Assembly: GCA_033977485.1 (NCBI GenBank)
Contig: CM066988.1
Span: forward strand, 72,035,169-72,099,168
Direction of reading: 5' to 3'
DNA length: 64,000 nt
Origin: Hydrangea macrophylla
Taxonomy: Eukaryota; Streptophyta; Magnoliopsida; Cornales; Hydrangeaceae
Below the pieces are notes generated by a model that saw nothing but the letters and a program-made list of their open reading frames with translations, did not search any database and was not told the DNA's origin. The translations under genes and the position numbers were made by a program. Every line of letters starts with the position of its first letter. Positions within the stretch are counted from its first letter, which is position 1. Of this stretch, positions 45,401-57,379 are shown piece after piece.

Positions 45401-47516
45401 GAGGATGAATTTCCTCTTGCAAAGGGTTGGATTTTCCTTGAATCTAGAGGTTTATATTAGTGTTCTCTTCATCTTAACTTCAAAAAAGGGCTTCCTTAAA
45501 CATAGTTAGAAGTAGGTTTTGAGAAGGTTTAAAGGGGTATTTAAGTAGAATTAGAGTGGAAGAGCTTGATTAGTCTTTGGAAGTTCTCCAAAAATCACCA
45601 AGTTGAGGATACTTTGGAGATAAAACTCTAGAATAATTAGTCTTTGTTCAAATTTAGTTATAGCATGCATTGAGTTCTTTATTTCCTTTTTTTTTACTCG
45701 TTGTGTTCATCCCATGGGTTCATAAGGCTTTCAATGCCTCACTTGAATCTCTTGGCTTGAAATCCCTTAATCTCTTTGTAATCTTGTGATTCATGAGAGG
45801 ATTAAGGTTGGTACTATAATATTTAGCTAATGGACCCAAACCTATCTTCATGGTTTGAGGTTTATTATGACTAAGTTTAATGAAGTTCTTCCATACTTCT
45901 TTGAAATTTACAAATATAAATATCTTTAGTCTCCAATGACCATCAAATGGTAGGAGAGTAAGCTTTAGACAAGCCCAATTCCATGGCTTATTTGTCTAAG
46001 TTGATGAGAATAAAGTGAATTAACCCAATGCACAGTGAGTTCACAATCCATTTTTGATCATAGATTTTTAGTTGAACATCGAACCGTTGGAATGGAATGA
46101 AACCAACGGGAAAGTGTTTATAACTCAAAGTTCTACGACTGCAATTTTTGTTTTAAGGTAGTTTCATGTTTTGAGTGGTTTGATCAAGGGTTTTGTGGAA
46201 CAACTATAATCTGTCCAGAGTTTCAGAACAGTAACACACTTTTAAAATAAGAAAATCAGAACCTTAATCAAGCAGTTTTGACCCAAAATAAATATTTCTA
46301 AGTAGTTTAATGTGTTAGGAAGCTACTCTAAAAAGAATAAAGCATTTCTGATTTTTTTTTACTACTTTTAGAAAATAGTGCAAGAACTCTGGACAGAGGG
46401 TTGTAGAATCCTGAGTGATGTCTGGTTTTTGTCCAATTCCGAAAGTTCTAACCGTTGAAACTTTGATTTTCTTTTTGGGTTAAACACTAGACACACAGAG
46501 GCATCTTGTGTCCAAAATTCATCAAGATCAACTCATGGGAACCATGCCTTTTATTTCATTGAAGTTCTGATCTGCTCTCAGCAATTTTCAGAATTCTTTA
46601 ACAATTTTGATCGATCTTATAAATAATGGCTTAGATGATATTTTCATGAGTTAAAGTTCGAACCATGTTTCAATAATGGTTAGTTAAGCTGGAATTTAAA
46701 GTTTAAGTGACCTAAATCAATAAGTACTTCACGATTTCTTCTTGTTTATGTTTACATTCATCCATGTGACTTGACGTTTATAATTAGGATTCGTTTGTTT
46801 TAGGTTAATTACATTTGATAGATTTAGGTTAGAGGCCTAGAATTATTATTCAATTTTACAAATTTTATATCATGTGGGCTAACCCTTGTTTTGTAGCACT
46901 GATGAGGTATGACTTTTCGACTCTCCCTTAGCTTAACTTTTCTTTGATTTTATCGATTTTATGACCTCATGCGCGACACATTAGAATTAGGATCTTGCCT
47001 TATGTGAATACATGTGACTAGAGACCTTTTCTTAGGTTTTACTTTCTATTTGTATGCATTGCACATTTAATATTGGCGGCATGGATCCCGGGTAAGTTCT
47101 ATAGTTCCCTATTTGCATATCATATTGCTTGCTACTTGAATTATGTGATTTTTGAATGATATTTTATCACTTGCAATCTTGCACCCTTTAGACATGCTTT
47201 TGTAATGTATATTTATACATATGTATTAGTTGAGGACATGCTTAGATTATTAATTTGATTAAAAGGATGTTAAGTAGAGGCCTATCGCGAGATAGTATGA
47301 GAGGGGGTGTTTTAGTCTGACGGGCTCGTTCCCCTCTCATTCCATAATCCCAGGACCTAGAAAATCTATGGTTTCTTAAAAGATTAGTTCCCTTTAAAAT
47401 GGTTTCTTAATTTTCCCTTTTAAAAAAAAATTAAGTGGCGACTCTGTGTACTTTGTATTTGAAATTTGAAAAAATATTTTAAACAAAAGTGGGTCCAAAT
47501 ATCGGTATCCACAATC

Positions 47517-47534
47517 TGGCGACTCTACTGTGGA
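47517..47534 (+). other. Primer binding site of the plus-strand Tat element
   Basis: TGGCGACTCTACTGTGGA starts three bases after the LTR. It resembles the PBS known from Ogre/Tat elements, described as complementary to tRNA-Arg. I cannot check the tRNA match here. Confidence 0.8.
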
Positions 47535-48750
47535 TCGAACCCAGAATCTCTGGTTTCGCAGACCAGAAATTTCTGATTTTGGGTTCACTCGAGGATTAGA
47601 CTTGAAAGGATCCTTTTAATCGAATTAATCAATCTTTGTGTGCCTGTTGCATTTTACTTGCATGTCTAGCTAGTCGATTGCACGGAACTATGACCTTGGA
47701 GGCTCGGGGCAACCCGGTCGGTCAAGCCATCATGGGACTGTGCGATCACCCTTGATCTTGTACCATGTGTTGGTATATGAAGCATCCTATAGGGTGTATG
47801 TCAAGGGTCCCTTATTTGACCAAAACCCAGCTTCTGCATAGTAGCTTCCATAGAACCTTTCAAATCTTAGGAAATCAATTCTTGATTAGGATTTATGTGC
47901 TAGGAAGCTTTGTATGCCCGGAAGGGATTACTTGAGATGATGATGATGCTTACTTGATAAAAGATGTATAATCTTTTAAATCACCTTTTAGCAATTTCTC
48001 CTCATGTTCCACAACATTTGGAGAACATGCCGAACCTCGATTATAAGATTATACTTCTTATATCATGTTAGCTAAGAATCATTGACCTTGTATGCATCCA
48101 AATTCAAGAAAAGTACAGTGACAACCAGATCTTGTGATCCTTCTACCCAAAAGTTTTAAAATTCACCTTTGAGAACAAAATTCCCACCATTCTTTATCCC
48201 AAATTACTTTTCGATCGAACAAAGCTCCAAACTAAGGTATATTTTTGCATGATCATCTTCTACGAAAAAATCCAAAATTTTGGGAATTGTTTTTGGAAGA
48301 AATGCTCTTCAAATGAAATTCAAAGCAAAATTTTAACCCAATCATCTTTATTGAGAAATATTTTCACATCCTCATTCGAAATCCTTGAGAATCATTTTTG
48401 AAAAATCTCGTCATTTAAAGAAATGCTTTTCAAATGAATTTCAAAATTTTTTTTTGAATATCAAACCTTTGAGAGGGTAGGGAAGATTACAATGAAAGGA
48501 GAAGTTGGCGCACTTGACATGAGTGAGGATCTTATGTGCTTATGTGTTTATGTGTTAGGATTAGAATTTTCTTTTCTTTTCTTTGGCATATAGAATAGGC
48601 ACACACACACACACACATGCATTGCATCCGTGTGACATATAAAAGAAAGTTTTTACCAAAATGTCTTTTTAGAAACAAAATACGTGTATGTGACAAAAGG
48701 AAGCAGATAAAAAGTTTTTAAAAGAAAAGTTTAAAATTTATTGTAGGGGC
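47535..48750 (+). other. Leader between PBS and gag
   Basis: About 1.2 kb without a recognisable domain. Ogre-type Tat elements carry an extra open frame before gag; I see no intact one here. An (AC)n run lies at 48599-48617. Confidence 0.6.
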
Positions 48751-48754
48751 GAAA

Positions 48755-49981
48755 ATAACATCAAGTTCAAATCAAGCCTGGTTTAGGGATCCCACAACGA
48801 GGCTGGTAAGAAGAGAAGACGCTGAAATGGCAGAAGAAAGGAACAACGAAGAAGTAGCCGGGTTGAGAACACTGGTAGAACAACAAGCAGAGCAAATGAG
48901 GCGGCAAGCTGAAAATATGAATCGTATGATGGGAATGATAGAAGCACTGAATCGCTGACCACCGCTTGTAATTTTGTCGATTGTGGACCCACCTCTAGGA
49001 GGGGAAGGAGATTGGTTTGATGATCATAAGGCGCAGTGGAATGCTGCACTACAGGCCAACAAGGAAAGGGAGAAAGCTGAGAAAGAGAGGCTACTGACCG
49101 AGAAGATCGAGAAGCTAGAAAGGGTGATGCGTAAGGCTCAAGGGGTCGACACTTATCTAAGGGAGTTGGAAGGTCTGTACGATGGAGTCCATGAGACACC
49201 ACTGCCAGCCAGCTTTAAAATGCTAGTTTTTGATAAGTTTGATGGAACGGGAAACCCTCGCAGTCATGCAAGGATGTGTATCGGAGCTTTCCAACCAAAC
49301 GGGCTAAGCACCACCATGATGGTCGTCCTATTCCAACAAACTTTAACCGCAGCTGCCTTATCTTGGTACCTTACTCTCAGACCAAGCAAGACCCGGGTTT
49401 GGGAAGAAGTGATTAAAGCATTCGTGGCATAATATGAGTACAATCAAGACCTGGACGTTACCATCAGAGATCTGGAGACTACCAGGCAGGGAAATAGAGA
49501 GTCTTTTGCTGAATACTTGAGCCATTGGAGAGGAAAGGCAGCTAAAATAGTACAGAGGCCGTCTGAGAAAGACCAGATTCGAATGTTGATGAAGAACCTT
49601 CAACCTGTCTATCAAGAGAAAATGAGATTCCAGTCAATCAACACTTTCGCTGAGGTATTTGATGTGGGGACTCGGATTAAAGATGCAATCCAAGAGGGAG
49701 TGATCAAAAAGGAGGAACAGCCAAACTGGTACAGAAGACCGAACTACGGATCCAATAGAGGACAGTCGGGAGGGTATTCTGGCCCCACCGATGTCAACGA
49801 ACTGAACGGGCCAGAGAGGAAATTTGACATAACACCAAGGAGTGGGGGGGATAAAGCACTGAGAAAATTCTTAGATCTAGGAGTATCACTGTCAACCACT
49901 CTCGACAGATTGTTAGCAAAAGGGCATCTCCGTCAGTTGGAACCTCGACCTCTGCCGAGTCCGCTTCCGCCAAATTTTTAA
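48755..49981 (+). pseudogene. Tat gag
   Basis: One frame from about 48755 with a coiled-coil N-terminus (EEVAGLRTLVEQQAEQMRRQ), TGA at 48956-48958, then DPPLGGEGDWFDDH, a second coiled coil (KERLLTEKIEKLERVM), and the gag core FDKFDGTGNPRSHARM, FQQTLTAAALSWYLTL, VWEEVIKAFVA. TAA at 49430-49432 sits where Gln is expected (CAA to TAA). The core continues with DLETTRQGNRESFAEYLSHWRGKA and VYQEKMRFQSINTFAEV. The tail 49794-49981 is Pro-rich (PRPLPSPLPPNF). Two stops keep it from being made whole. Confidence 0.88.
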
Positions 49982-50023
49982 GGGGATCTCTTTTGCAAAT
50001 TTCACCAACAGAAGGGCCACTTA

Positions 50024-51170
50024 ATGGATTGGTGTATGAGGTTAAGGCATGAAATCCAAGATCTAATCGATAACAAGGTGATATCAGAACCAACCATCAG
50101 AGCTCCGAATGTCACAAGAAATCCGCTACCAAATCACCATGTTATACCATCACCGCAAGGCCTTTATTTCTTAGGGATAGAAGAAACCATCTTCAATCCA
50201 TCTAGGCTAATCACTAGGGTTAGGACACCAAGAAGGCCTTATCAACTAATGGAGAATCCGACAATCTGTACCTTGGAGGGTGTTTCGAAGGGATGTGAAG
50301 AGGAAAAAGCAGAACATATGGATTGGTGGGTTCAGGAAACGGGCAATATAGATCAGATAAAGGATGATTTGTGGTACCAAAGTGATGAAGAGGTGGGAAT
50401 CAAAAACAAGAATTTGGGAAGGATTTCAGAGGCCGACAATTTTTGGATGAGAGAAAAAGTCAGTCATTTGACCCGGTCAGGCAGACACTTCAAGCCGCAC
50501 GAACTGGAGGAAGATCACCCAGGAAGGGATCTAGACAAGGGAAAAGGAAAAATAGATGAAGAAGCAGAGGAAGATAGGGTCTTGAAATAATTGAAGAAAA
50601 CTCAGGCTAACATCACTATTTGGGGCTTACTGATCGCTTCAAAACGTCACAGGCAGGTATTCTTGGATGCTTTGAACCAATCCGAAGTTTCCATCGATGC
50701 AACACCAAAAGACCTCGTGGGAATGATCAGTAGGATTCCGACTCTAGCTATTACCTTCTCATTAGACGACCTACCTCCGGGAGGGCCTACTCACAATAAG
50801 TCGTTGTATGTCCCTATTGAATGCCTGGGGAATACTGTACCTGCCTGTCTTGTTGACAATGGATCCGCTCTAAACGTGTGTCTGTTCCGAACAACCAAGA
50901 TCATGGGTTTGGATGAAACAACGTTCATGCCATTCGAGTAAAAGGTAAGGGTATACGATAACACTCAAAGAACGGTCATGGGAATAATTCTCCTCCATTT
51001 AGCTGTCAGGCCTGTGGAAAAGAAAGCCAAATTTCAAGTCATTGACATACCTGCTGCTTTCAATTTACTACTGGGAAGGCCGTGGCTAGACAGTTTGGAC
51101 GCCATACCATCTACGGTTCATTAGAAAGTCAAGTGTGTTAGGAAGAGCAAGGTCTGTGATATTCTCAGGA
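50024..51170 (+). pseudogene. Tat gag-pol linker and aspartic protease
   Basis: 50024-50590 is a charged linker with no catalytic motif (HLTRSGRHFKPHELEED) ending in TAA. 50591-50941 carries the protease: LYVPIECLGNTVPACLVDNGSALNVC with the DNGSA active site usual in Tat elements. The fold continues after TAA at 50939 with the VRVYDNTQRTVMG flap-like segment and FNLLLGRPWLDSLDAIPSTVH, then TAG at 51122. It would mature the polyprotein in the particle. Confidence 0.85.
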
Positions 51171-51333
51171 TAGTTGGGTTCGTCCGTCTGAAGCTTCGTC
51201 AAGTGCGCCGGTTTTGGAGGTACAGTTCCAAGAAGAAGAGACAGGTTTGGGAGGGTTCGAATTCATTAATATGTTGGAAGGCGAGTAGCCAAGAGAGTTC
51301 CTGCCACTTTACTTCGATCAATATGCAAGCCCG

Positions 51334-52980
51334 TTGGTCGCAGGGATCATAAAGAAGATGGGTTTCTTTCCAGGCATGGGATTGGGTAAGAATCATCAAG
51401 GTCTGCCAGAATTTCCAAGTATCGCCACTCAGACTTACACTCATGGTCTGGGATATCAACCGTCAAAAAAGGAATTGAGAGAGAAGAAGAAAGAGACTGA
51501 TGCACCGTTGGACCCTTACCTGAAAACACTCAACGGATACTTTGTGAAGGAAGGAGAAGATTTCCTCTTTTGCGGCTTCCTAGAACCATGGGTGGATCAG
51601 AAAGATAGATGTTTGAAGCCAGGGTTTGAGATCTTCTTCCCCCATGAGTTCTCTACGTATGAAGATCCATACTTGCAGATGCATGTCAAGTCAGTTACTG
51701 CCAAAGATTGGATTGGTGCGCTAGATGGCTCGGTCATGAAAGATCTATTGGGCGAAAGGAGCATAGAAGTTACAGAAGCTGGTCATGAAAAGGCCAAAGA
51801 AGAATACATTGAGGGTATGGTTGAGGAGACAGCTGAAAGTGAGGAAAATTGGGAAGATCAAGAGAAGACCGACAAAGGAGGACCTAGGAAAGAAGAGATG
51901 GATGAAATTACCAAGACAGAGGATATGGAAGAATGCTTCATCACGGATCTGGGAGGAGAAAGCAAGAAAGAGTTGTTTATTGAGTCTAGTGATAGGTATC
52001 CCCCACTCCCAGAGTTTGTAATGGCCCAAATGAGGCATCTTTCAATTTCCATGTCTGTTGTAATTAGTCCAAAGAAAATCAATGAAAGCATGACTAATTC
52101 TGCCTACTCGAATGCGCTTAATGAATGTGATGAATATGATGATCACGAAATACCCATTGAATTGCAAAAATTAATTGAAAAAGAAAAAGAATCTGCATGT
52201 AAAATCATCGAGAACACTCTAACAATTAATCTAGGAAATGAAAATAATCCTCAAAATGTCTCTATCGGCTCTACACTTAGCAAAGAAGAAAGCGAAGAAC
52301 TAATCAAACTATTAAGTGAATTCAAAGATGTTTTTGCATGGTCTTATAATGATATGGCAGGCATTGATCCAGAAATAGTCCAACACCACATCCCCGTCTT
52401 CCCCAATTCCAAGCCTGTAAAACAAAAATTGAGGCGAATGAGGCCTGAATGGGCACTCAAAGTCAAAGAGGAAGTTGAAAACCAGTTAAGAGCCAGATTC
52501 TTAATGGTCACCGAGCAGCCAGACTGGATCGCCAATATAGTGCCTGTCCCGAAAAAGGACGGTCGTGTTAGGGTCTGTGTCGACTTTCGAGATCTAAACA
52601 AAGCTAGCCCTAAAGACGATTCCATGTACTGTATATCGACGTCCTCGTTGATAACACCGCCAGGCATGAACTCCTGTCCTTCATGGATGGGTTCTCAGGG
52701 TATAACTAGATTCTATTAGCGCCCGAGGATAGGGAGAAAACCACTTTCATCACACCATGGAGGACTTATTGCTATAGGGTGATGCCATTCAGGCTTAAGA
52801 ATGCAGGGGCGACATATCAGCAGGCCGCTATAACGTTGTTGCACGACATGATCCATAAAGAGGTAGAGGTGTACGTGGATGATATGATTGTAAAATCTAA
52901 GGAGAAAGGAGGACATTTAAGGGCGTTGAGGAAATTCTTCGAAAGGTTGAGGAAATATAGAATGAGGCTAAACCCATAGA
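51334..52980 (+). pseudogene. Tat G-patch and reverse transcriptase
   Basis: The open frame 51334-52719 (461 codons) begins with a G-patch (IIKKMGFFPGMGLGKNHQG, about residues 4-22), an RNA-binding module often found after protease in Tat elements. An acidic linker follows (EESEENWEDQEKTD-type), then the RT N-terminus: SIGSTLSKEESEEL, FKDVFAWSYNDMAGIDP, SKPVKQKLRRMR and the catalytic-domain start VCVDFRDLNKASPK. A frame break near 52620-52640 moves the next part out of frame. It resumes at 52700-52980 with APEDREKTTFITP, MMPFRLKNAGATYQ and the YVDD box in EVEVYVDDMIVKSK. Some Ogre-type elements splice an intron in this area; I see no evidence for one here. Confidence 0.88.
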
Positions 52981-53742
52981 AATGCACCTTCGGGGTCACC
53001 CCCAGAAAGCTGTTAGGATTCCTTATCACTCAGAGAGGGATAGAGGTGGACCCGACCAAGATAAGGGCCATAGTTGAAATGTAGCCGCCCAAGAATGAAA
53101 AAGAGCTAAGGGGATTTCTGGGTAGAATATAGTTCATAAGCCGTTTCATCTCGAAGCTCATCTTAACCTGCGACCCGTTGTTTAGGTTACTCAGAAAAGG
53201 AGAAAAGTTTGAATGGGATACCCTGTGTCAACAAGCCTTTGATAAGATCAAGACCTACCTCTAAAACCCACCTGTCCAGTCACCACCCTTACCCGGGAGG
53301 CCTTTATTGCTGTACCTTTCTGTGTCCGAGGATTCAATGGGGTGTATGTTGGCCCAAGAATGGGAAGAGGGGCACGTGGAAAAAGCCATTTATTAATTGA
53401 GCAAGAGGATGACCGGAAATGAACTGAAATACTCACCCTTAGAAAAAGCCTGTTGGGCCCTAGTCTGGTGCACTCGTCGTCTTAGGCACTACATGTTAGC
53501 CTTTCCCGTTGTCCTAATCTCCCGAATGGACCCACTCAAATACAAAGCCTGTCTTAACCAGTAGAATTTCCTGTTAGACCATGATGCTGGCCGAATTCGA
53601 TATCAGATATGTCACTTCTAAATCTGTTAAAGGAAGAGCCGTTGCAGAATACGTAGCCAACCTTGCCATAGAATCTAAGGAGAAAGGGGAGTTCAAGTTT
53701 CCCGATGAAGGGGTAATGGAGTTGAGAGAGGAGTAGTGGAAG
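52981..53742 (+). pseudogene. Tat RT connection and RNase H
   Basis: After a stop at 52978-52980 the frame reads KCTFGVTPRKLLGFLITQRGIEVDP, NEKELRGFLGRI, CDPLFRLLRKGEKFEWD (thumb/connection), then RNase H with YLSVSEDSMGCMLAQE, KRMTGNELKYSPLEKACWALVW and VVLISRMDP. There are stops at about 53083, 53130, 53262, 53395 and 53562, and a frame change near 53560. The first RNase H Asp position reads SED. Confidence 0.82.
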
Positions 53743-54723
53743 ATGTATTTCGATGGAGCCGCCAACCAATTAGGCTACGGGGTTGGAATCATTCTCATAG
53801 CACCCAATGGAACCCCCACCCCACTGGCCGTCAAACTTAGGTATGACTCGACTAATAACACCATGGAGTACGAAGCATGCATAATTGGGATGGAAGTAGC
53901 CTTAGCCCTAAATGTTGGAAGGATCGACGTTTTCAGAGACTCTAACCTAATCATATCCCAAGTGCGAGGTGATTGGAGGGTGAAGCATAAGAAGTTGAGG
54001 CCTTACCATGACTACCTAGAGAGCCTAAAAGTACAATTCAAAAAGACATCGTTCTACTACCTTTCCCGTGAAGAGAACCAATTGGCTGATTCCCTAGCAA
54101 CCCTAGCCTCAATGATACAAATCCCTTCGGGAGTCACCATGATACCGTTGTCCATAGAAATCAGAAACCAACCTTCATTCGAGATGGTCGCGATGATAGA
54201 GGAGGGAAATGAGTTACCTTGGTACACGAATGTTTGGAATTTCATTAAGAAAGGAGAATACCCTGAGGGAGCTTCAGAGAAGGATAGAAAGGCGATTCGA
54301 AGGTTCTCCGCCCAATTTATGATCTATGCAGATAAGTTGTGGAAGAAGTCGTATACCGGATTCAATCTGGAGTGTTTATATGGAAGGGAGGCTAGGAGAA
54401 TGATGGAAGAAATACACGAGGGAGTCTGCGTGCCCTACATGAATGGACATATGCTGGCCAAGAAGATAATTCGACTGGGGTATTACTGGACCACTTTGAA
54501 CAAAGACTGCTGTGAGTACGTTAGAAGATGCCATAAGTGTCAGATCCATGCAAATCTAATGCATACTCCACCTTCCCAGCTCTATAGCATGACCACGCCA
54601 TGGCCTTTTTCTGTTTGGGGCATTGATATCATCGGTGAGATAGTTCCAAAGGCATCCAACGGACATCAATACATAATTGTGGCAATTGATTATTTCACCA
54701 AATGGGTAGAGGCAGCGTCATAA
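53743..54723 (+). pseudogene. Tat archaeal-type RNase H and integrase N-terminus
   Basis: 326 open codons. RNase H: MYFDGAANQLGYGVG, MEYEACIIGME, VFRDSNLIISQ and NQLADSLATLASM, with all four acidic positions present. After a linker the integrase zinc finger reads EIHEGVCVPYMNGHMLAKKI ... CCEYVRRCHKCQ (HHCC), and the core starts WGIDIIGEIVPKASNG with the first catalytic Asp. The frame ends at TAA 54721-54723, immediately after WVEAAS, the same codon that is TAG in the minus-strand element. Confidence 0.9.
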
Positions 54724-55465
54724 GCCACTTTGAAGGCCAAGGATGTGGTGAGCTTCATAGAAAAGAACATAATTTGCAGATATAGAATCCCGAATGAGTT
54801 CATTTCTGACCATGGTAGCCATTTCTAAGGAAAAGTTATCCCACTCCTAGAAAAGTACAAAATCACCCGCCATCAGTCTTCTCCCTATAGGCCTCAAACG
54901 AATAGAGTGGTGGAAGCAACAAATAAGAATGTTAAAGCAATCTTGGGGAAAACGACTGATACATACAAAGATTGGCACGAGAAGTTACCATTTGCATTAT
55001 GGGGATACTGCACCTCTGTAAGAACTTCCACGGGAGCTACGCCGTACTCATTGGTTCACGGGATGGAAGCTGTTCTTCCAATTGAAGTAGAAATACCTTC
55101 TTTGAGAATCTTGGTAGAATGTGAAGTGACCGAGTTGGAATGGATGCGAGGGAGGTACGAGGAACTAATGTTGCTTGATGAGAAAAGGTTGGCTGCGATA
55201 AACCATACTCGGGGGGTACCAAAAAAGGATGGCTCGTGCTTTCAACAGAAAGGTCCGCCCAAGGAAGGTTGCTGAGGGTGACCTGGTCCTCAAAGAACTG
55301 AAAGTGTCCGTTTTTGACCCCAGAGGAAAATTCAAACCCAACTGGTTCGGGCCGTACATCATTAAGACTCTCCTTTCTGGAGGAGTGGCCTATCTCATGG
55401 ACCTAGACGGGGTTGAATTCAAACAACCGATCAACCTCGATCGCCTCAAGAAATACTTTGCTTGA
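54724..55465 (+). pseudogene. Tat integrase core and C-terminal GPY/F module
   Basis: In frame after the TAA: VVSFIEKNIICRY, FISDHGSHF (second Asp), TAA at 54826, then HQSSPYRPQTN, VVEATNKNVKAIL (catalytic Glu), TGATPYSLVHGMEAVLP. A frame shift near 55215-55230 leads into 55229-55465: VRPRKVAEGDLVLKEL, FKPNWFGPYIIKTLL (GPY motif intact), INLDRLKKYFA and the stop. Catalytic residues are present but the frame is broken three times. Confidence 0.88.
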
Positions 55466-55677
55466 AACTGCTTCTTTCAAAGCCTCCTACCTAGATGAAC
55501 TACGCTTGACTTAATTTCCGCTAGGGGATACGTAGGCAACCTACTCGGTTCGGTCATTAATCATTGCCTAAAAGGCACTTTCCATCGAGCCTTAAAAAGC
55601 CGAACTACTGCAGACCTAATGCCCATTTGGGGATAAGTAGGCGGGCTCCCCAAGAGCCTTTAGTCCTCCAAAACCCC

Positions 55678-55740
<63 letters not shown>

Positions 55741-56290
55741 AGAACCCTGTACTAAACTAGGGGCAAACTAGCATTTGCCCCAAACCACTTCGAAGCCCCA
55801 AAACCAGGGGCAAACTTCGTTTGCTATCCGAAGAACCCAAATATTTACCTTGAACCCATCTTTGGATCTCTTGACTATCATAATGAGTATTGTAAAGAAG
55901 AGCAAACATGAATTCATAGTATAAAATGAGTAAAGCTTCAAGCAAGATACAAAGCAAGATAAAGAGCCAAGAAAAGACATTAAAAAGGAAAAATTTTCAT
56001 AAAGGGTTAATCGAAGGAGTGAACACTTTGATTGAATATGTTGAAACTGTTCCTAAAAGCATGAAAGCACTTTTTGAAAAGGGAAATAAGAAAATCACAT
56101 TCAAAAGCGTAAAAAGATGGGTAGGACTTGTCTAAAATTTTTTTGCAAAATAAAGCTCTGTCCTGTTGTTTTATTTTTGTCCACGAATGTCTACAAAGTC
56201 CGTCCCTGAACCAGGGTCTGGATTTGAAGAAGGTACTCAGTAGTAGGCACAATTGAAGTAGGGACCCTCTGGAAAGGAGCTGACACTCTG
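55466..56290 (+). other. Post-integrase spacer with bracketing motif, (GA)n and PPT-like copies
   Basis: The motif GAACTACGC ... GGGGATACGTAGGCAACC is at 55497-55541, with a weaker second copy near 55605-55640. (GA)n lies at 55683-55737. Two PPT-like copies follow: AAACTAGGGGCAAAC (55754-55768) and AAACCAGGGGCAAAC (55801-55815). The frame at 55926-56135 is Lys-rich and not recognised. From about 56290 the antisense gene begins (its 3' end). Confidence 0.8.
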
Positions 56291-56496
56291 TCATGCCAAG
56301 CTTCAATGAAAGCCTTCATAATGGAAGGGCACATGATCGAACCTCTAGTAAAATCAATAGCAAGAGCCTCAGTAGTATCCTAGAGAAGCCCGTACTGACG
56401 AACCACTCGGCCGGGAATATAGAAAGTTGTGGCATGCAAACTAGGCAACCAGATACTGGGCTTCTCGAGAAGCCGCACTGCAACAGAGCGATAAGA

Positions 56497-57285
56497 CTAA
56501 TCTGGGCAAAACCAGCGAATATCACCAGGAGAGGGGTTTCTGAGCCATTTAAGCCATGCGTCATCCGAGCGGAACAAATGGTGAACCTCAATGCGATCAT
56601 AGTGAAGCGACCCACGAAGGTGTGAAGGATGCACAAAGAGATCCAAGCACTCCATGAGCCAAAGCTGCAAGATGAAGGGGGTTCCCACAGATAACATGGC
56701 CCCGGTGGCATGAGCCCGATCCAAACCTATCATGGTTTTGCCAAGAACTAGCATGACAACACTCTTCATCTCTCGCAGGCCACAGGCAATGGGTATGAGA
56801 ATGTCGGAAGACGACTGGAAGAGGAAGTAAGAAAGCATGGCAATCGATAATGCACTAAGCCGGATAATCTGATATCCGCCGTCATAAGGATCCCCCATGG
56901 GGGCATACACAGAGGAAAGTCGCCCAAAGTCAATATGCCTATCACATATGAAAGAGCCCGCAGCATTACAGGATATGTGGAGTAGGATGGCCAAGTCGTG
57001 AACATAACCCGCCTGCACTGGGGGAACTATCAGATCTGCAAAGGGGTCGGTGTGGAGAATAGCACTGAATTCCTCAAATAAAAGGCAGACCTCATGGGAA
57101 CCAAAGTGAAAGACATGAAGGGAGGGATCCTAGCACTGAATCGTAGCTTGAAGCAAGCTTTCATTCAAAAACATTCGGCGGAAGGAGAAGAGATCGTTTA
57201 GTTTGAAACACTCGAAATTTAGCCTGTCAATGCCCGAAAGAGCATCCATCCATGGGAAGAGGATTTGAGAACTAATGGGGGCCAT
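56497..57285 (-). pseudogene. Antisense DUF7745-like gene
   Basis: Read leftward from an ATG at 57285 (MAPISSQILFPWMDALSG). LNFECFKLNDLFSFRRM is followed by TAG at 57132-57130, then HVFHFGSHEVCLLFEEFSAILHTDPF, a hydrophobic middle (IIRLSALSIAMLSYFLFQSS), VVMLVLGKTMIGLDRAHATGAMLSVGTPFILQLWLMECLDL and a C-terminus DAWLKWLRNPSPGDIRWFCPD. Apart from the one TAG it is open for about 260 codons, far better preserved than most of this element's pol. It is antisense to the retrotransposon, between integrase and the 3' LTR. Function unknown. Family assignment (DUF7745, plant proteins of unknown role) is by recall. Confidence 0.7.
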
Positions 57286-57379
57286 TTTGAGAAGAAGTGA
57301 AGAGGAGAAAATGGTGTTTTACGGAGTATTGGGGAAAGAAAGTGGTATAAATAGGAGAATAAAGTTGCTTACCTAGCTG

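Larger units (their letters stand above)
44848..47513 (+). repeat. 5' LTR of the plus-strand Tat element, 2666 bp
   Basis: Begins TGTAGACACCCCAATTTTGACC and ends CGGTATCCACA just before the PBS. The start is repeated at 62820 after the PPT. U3 holds a palindromic motif array (45040-45270) followed by a TATA box at 45393. A PBS-like TGGCGACTCT lies at 47436-47445, 78 bases before the LTR end. No gene is inside. Confidence 0.92.

Noticed and set aside
51334..52719. Possible host gene with a G-patch domain (461-codon open frame)
   Set aside because: The frame continues into Tat RT motifs and lies between protease and RNase H; G-patch modules are usual there in Tat elements.
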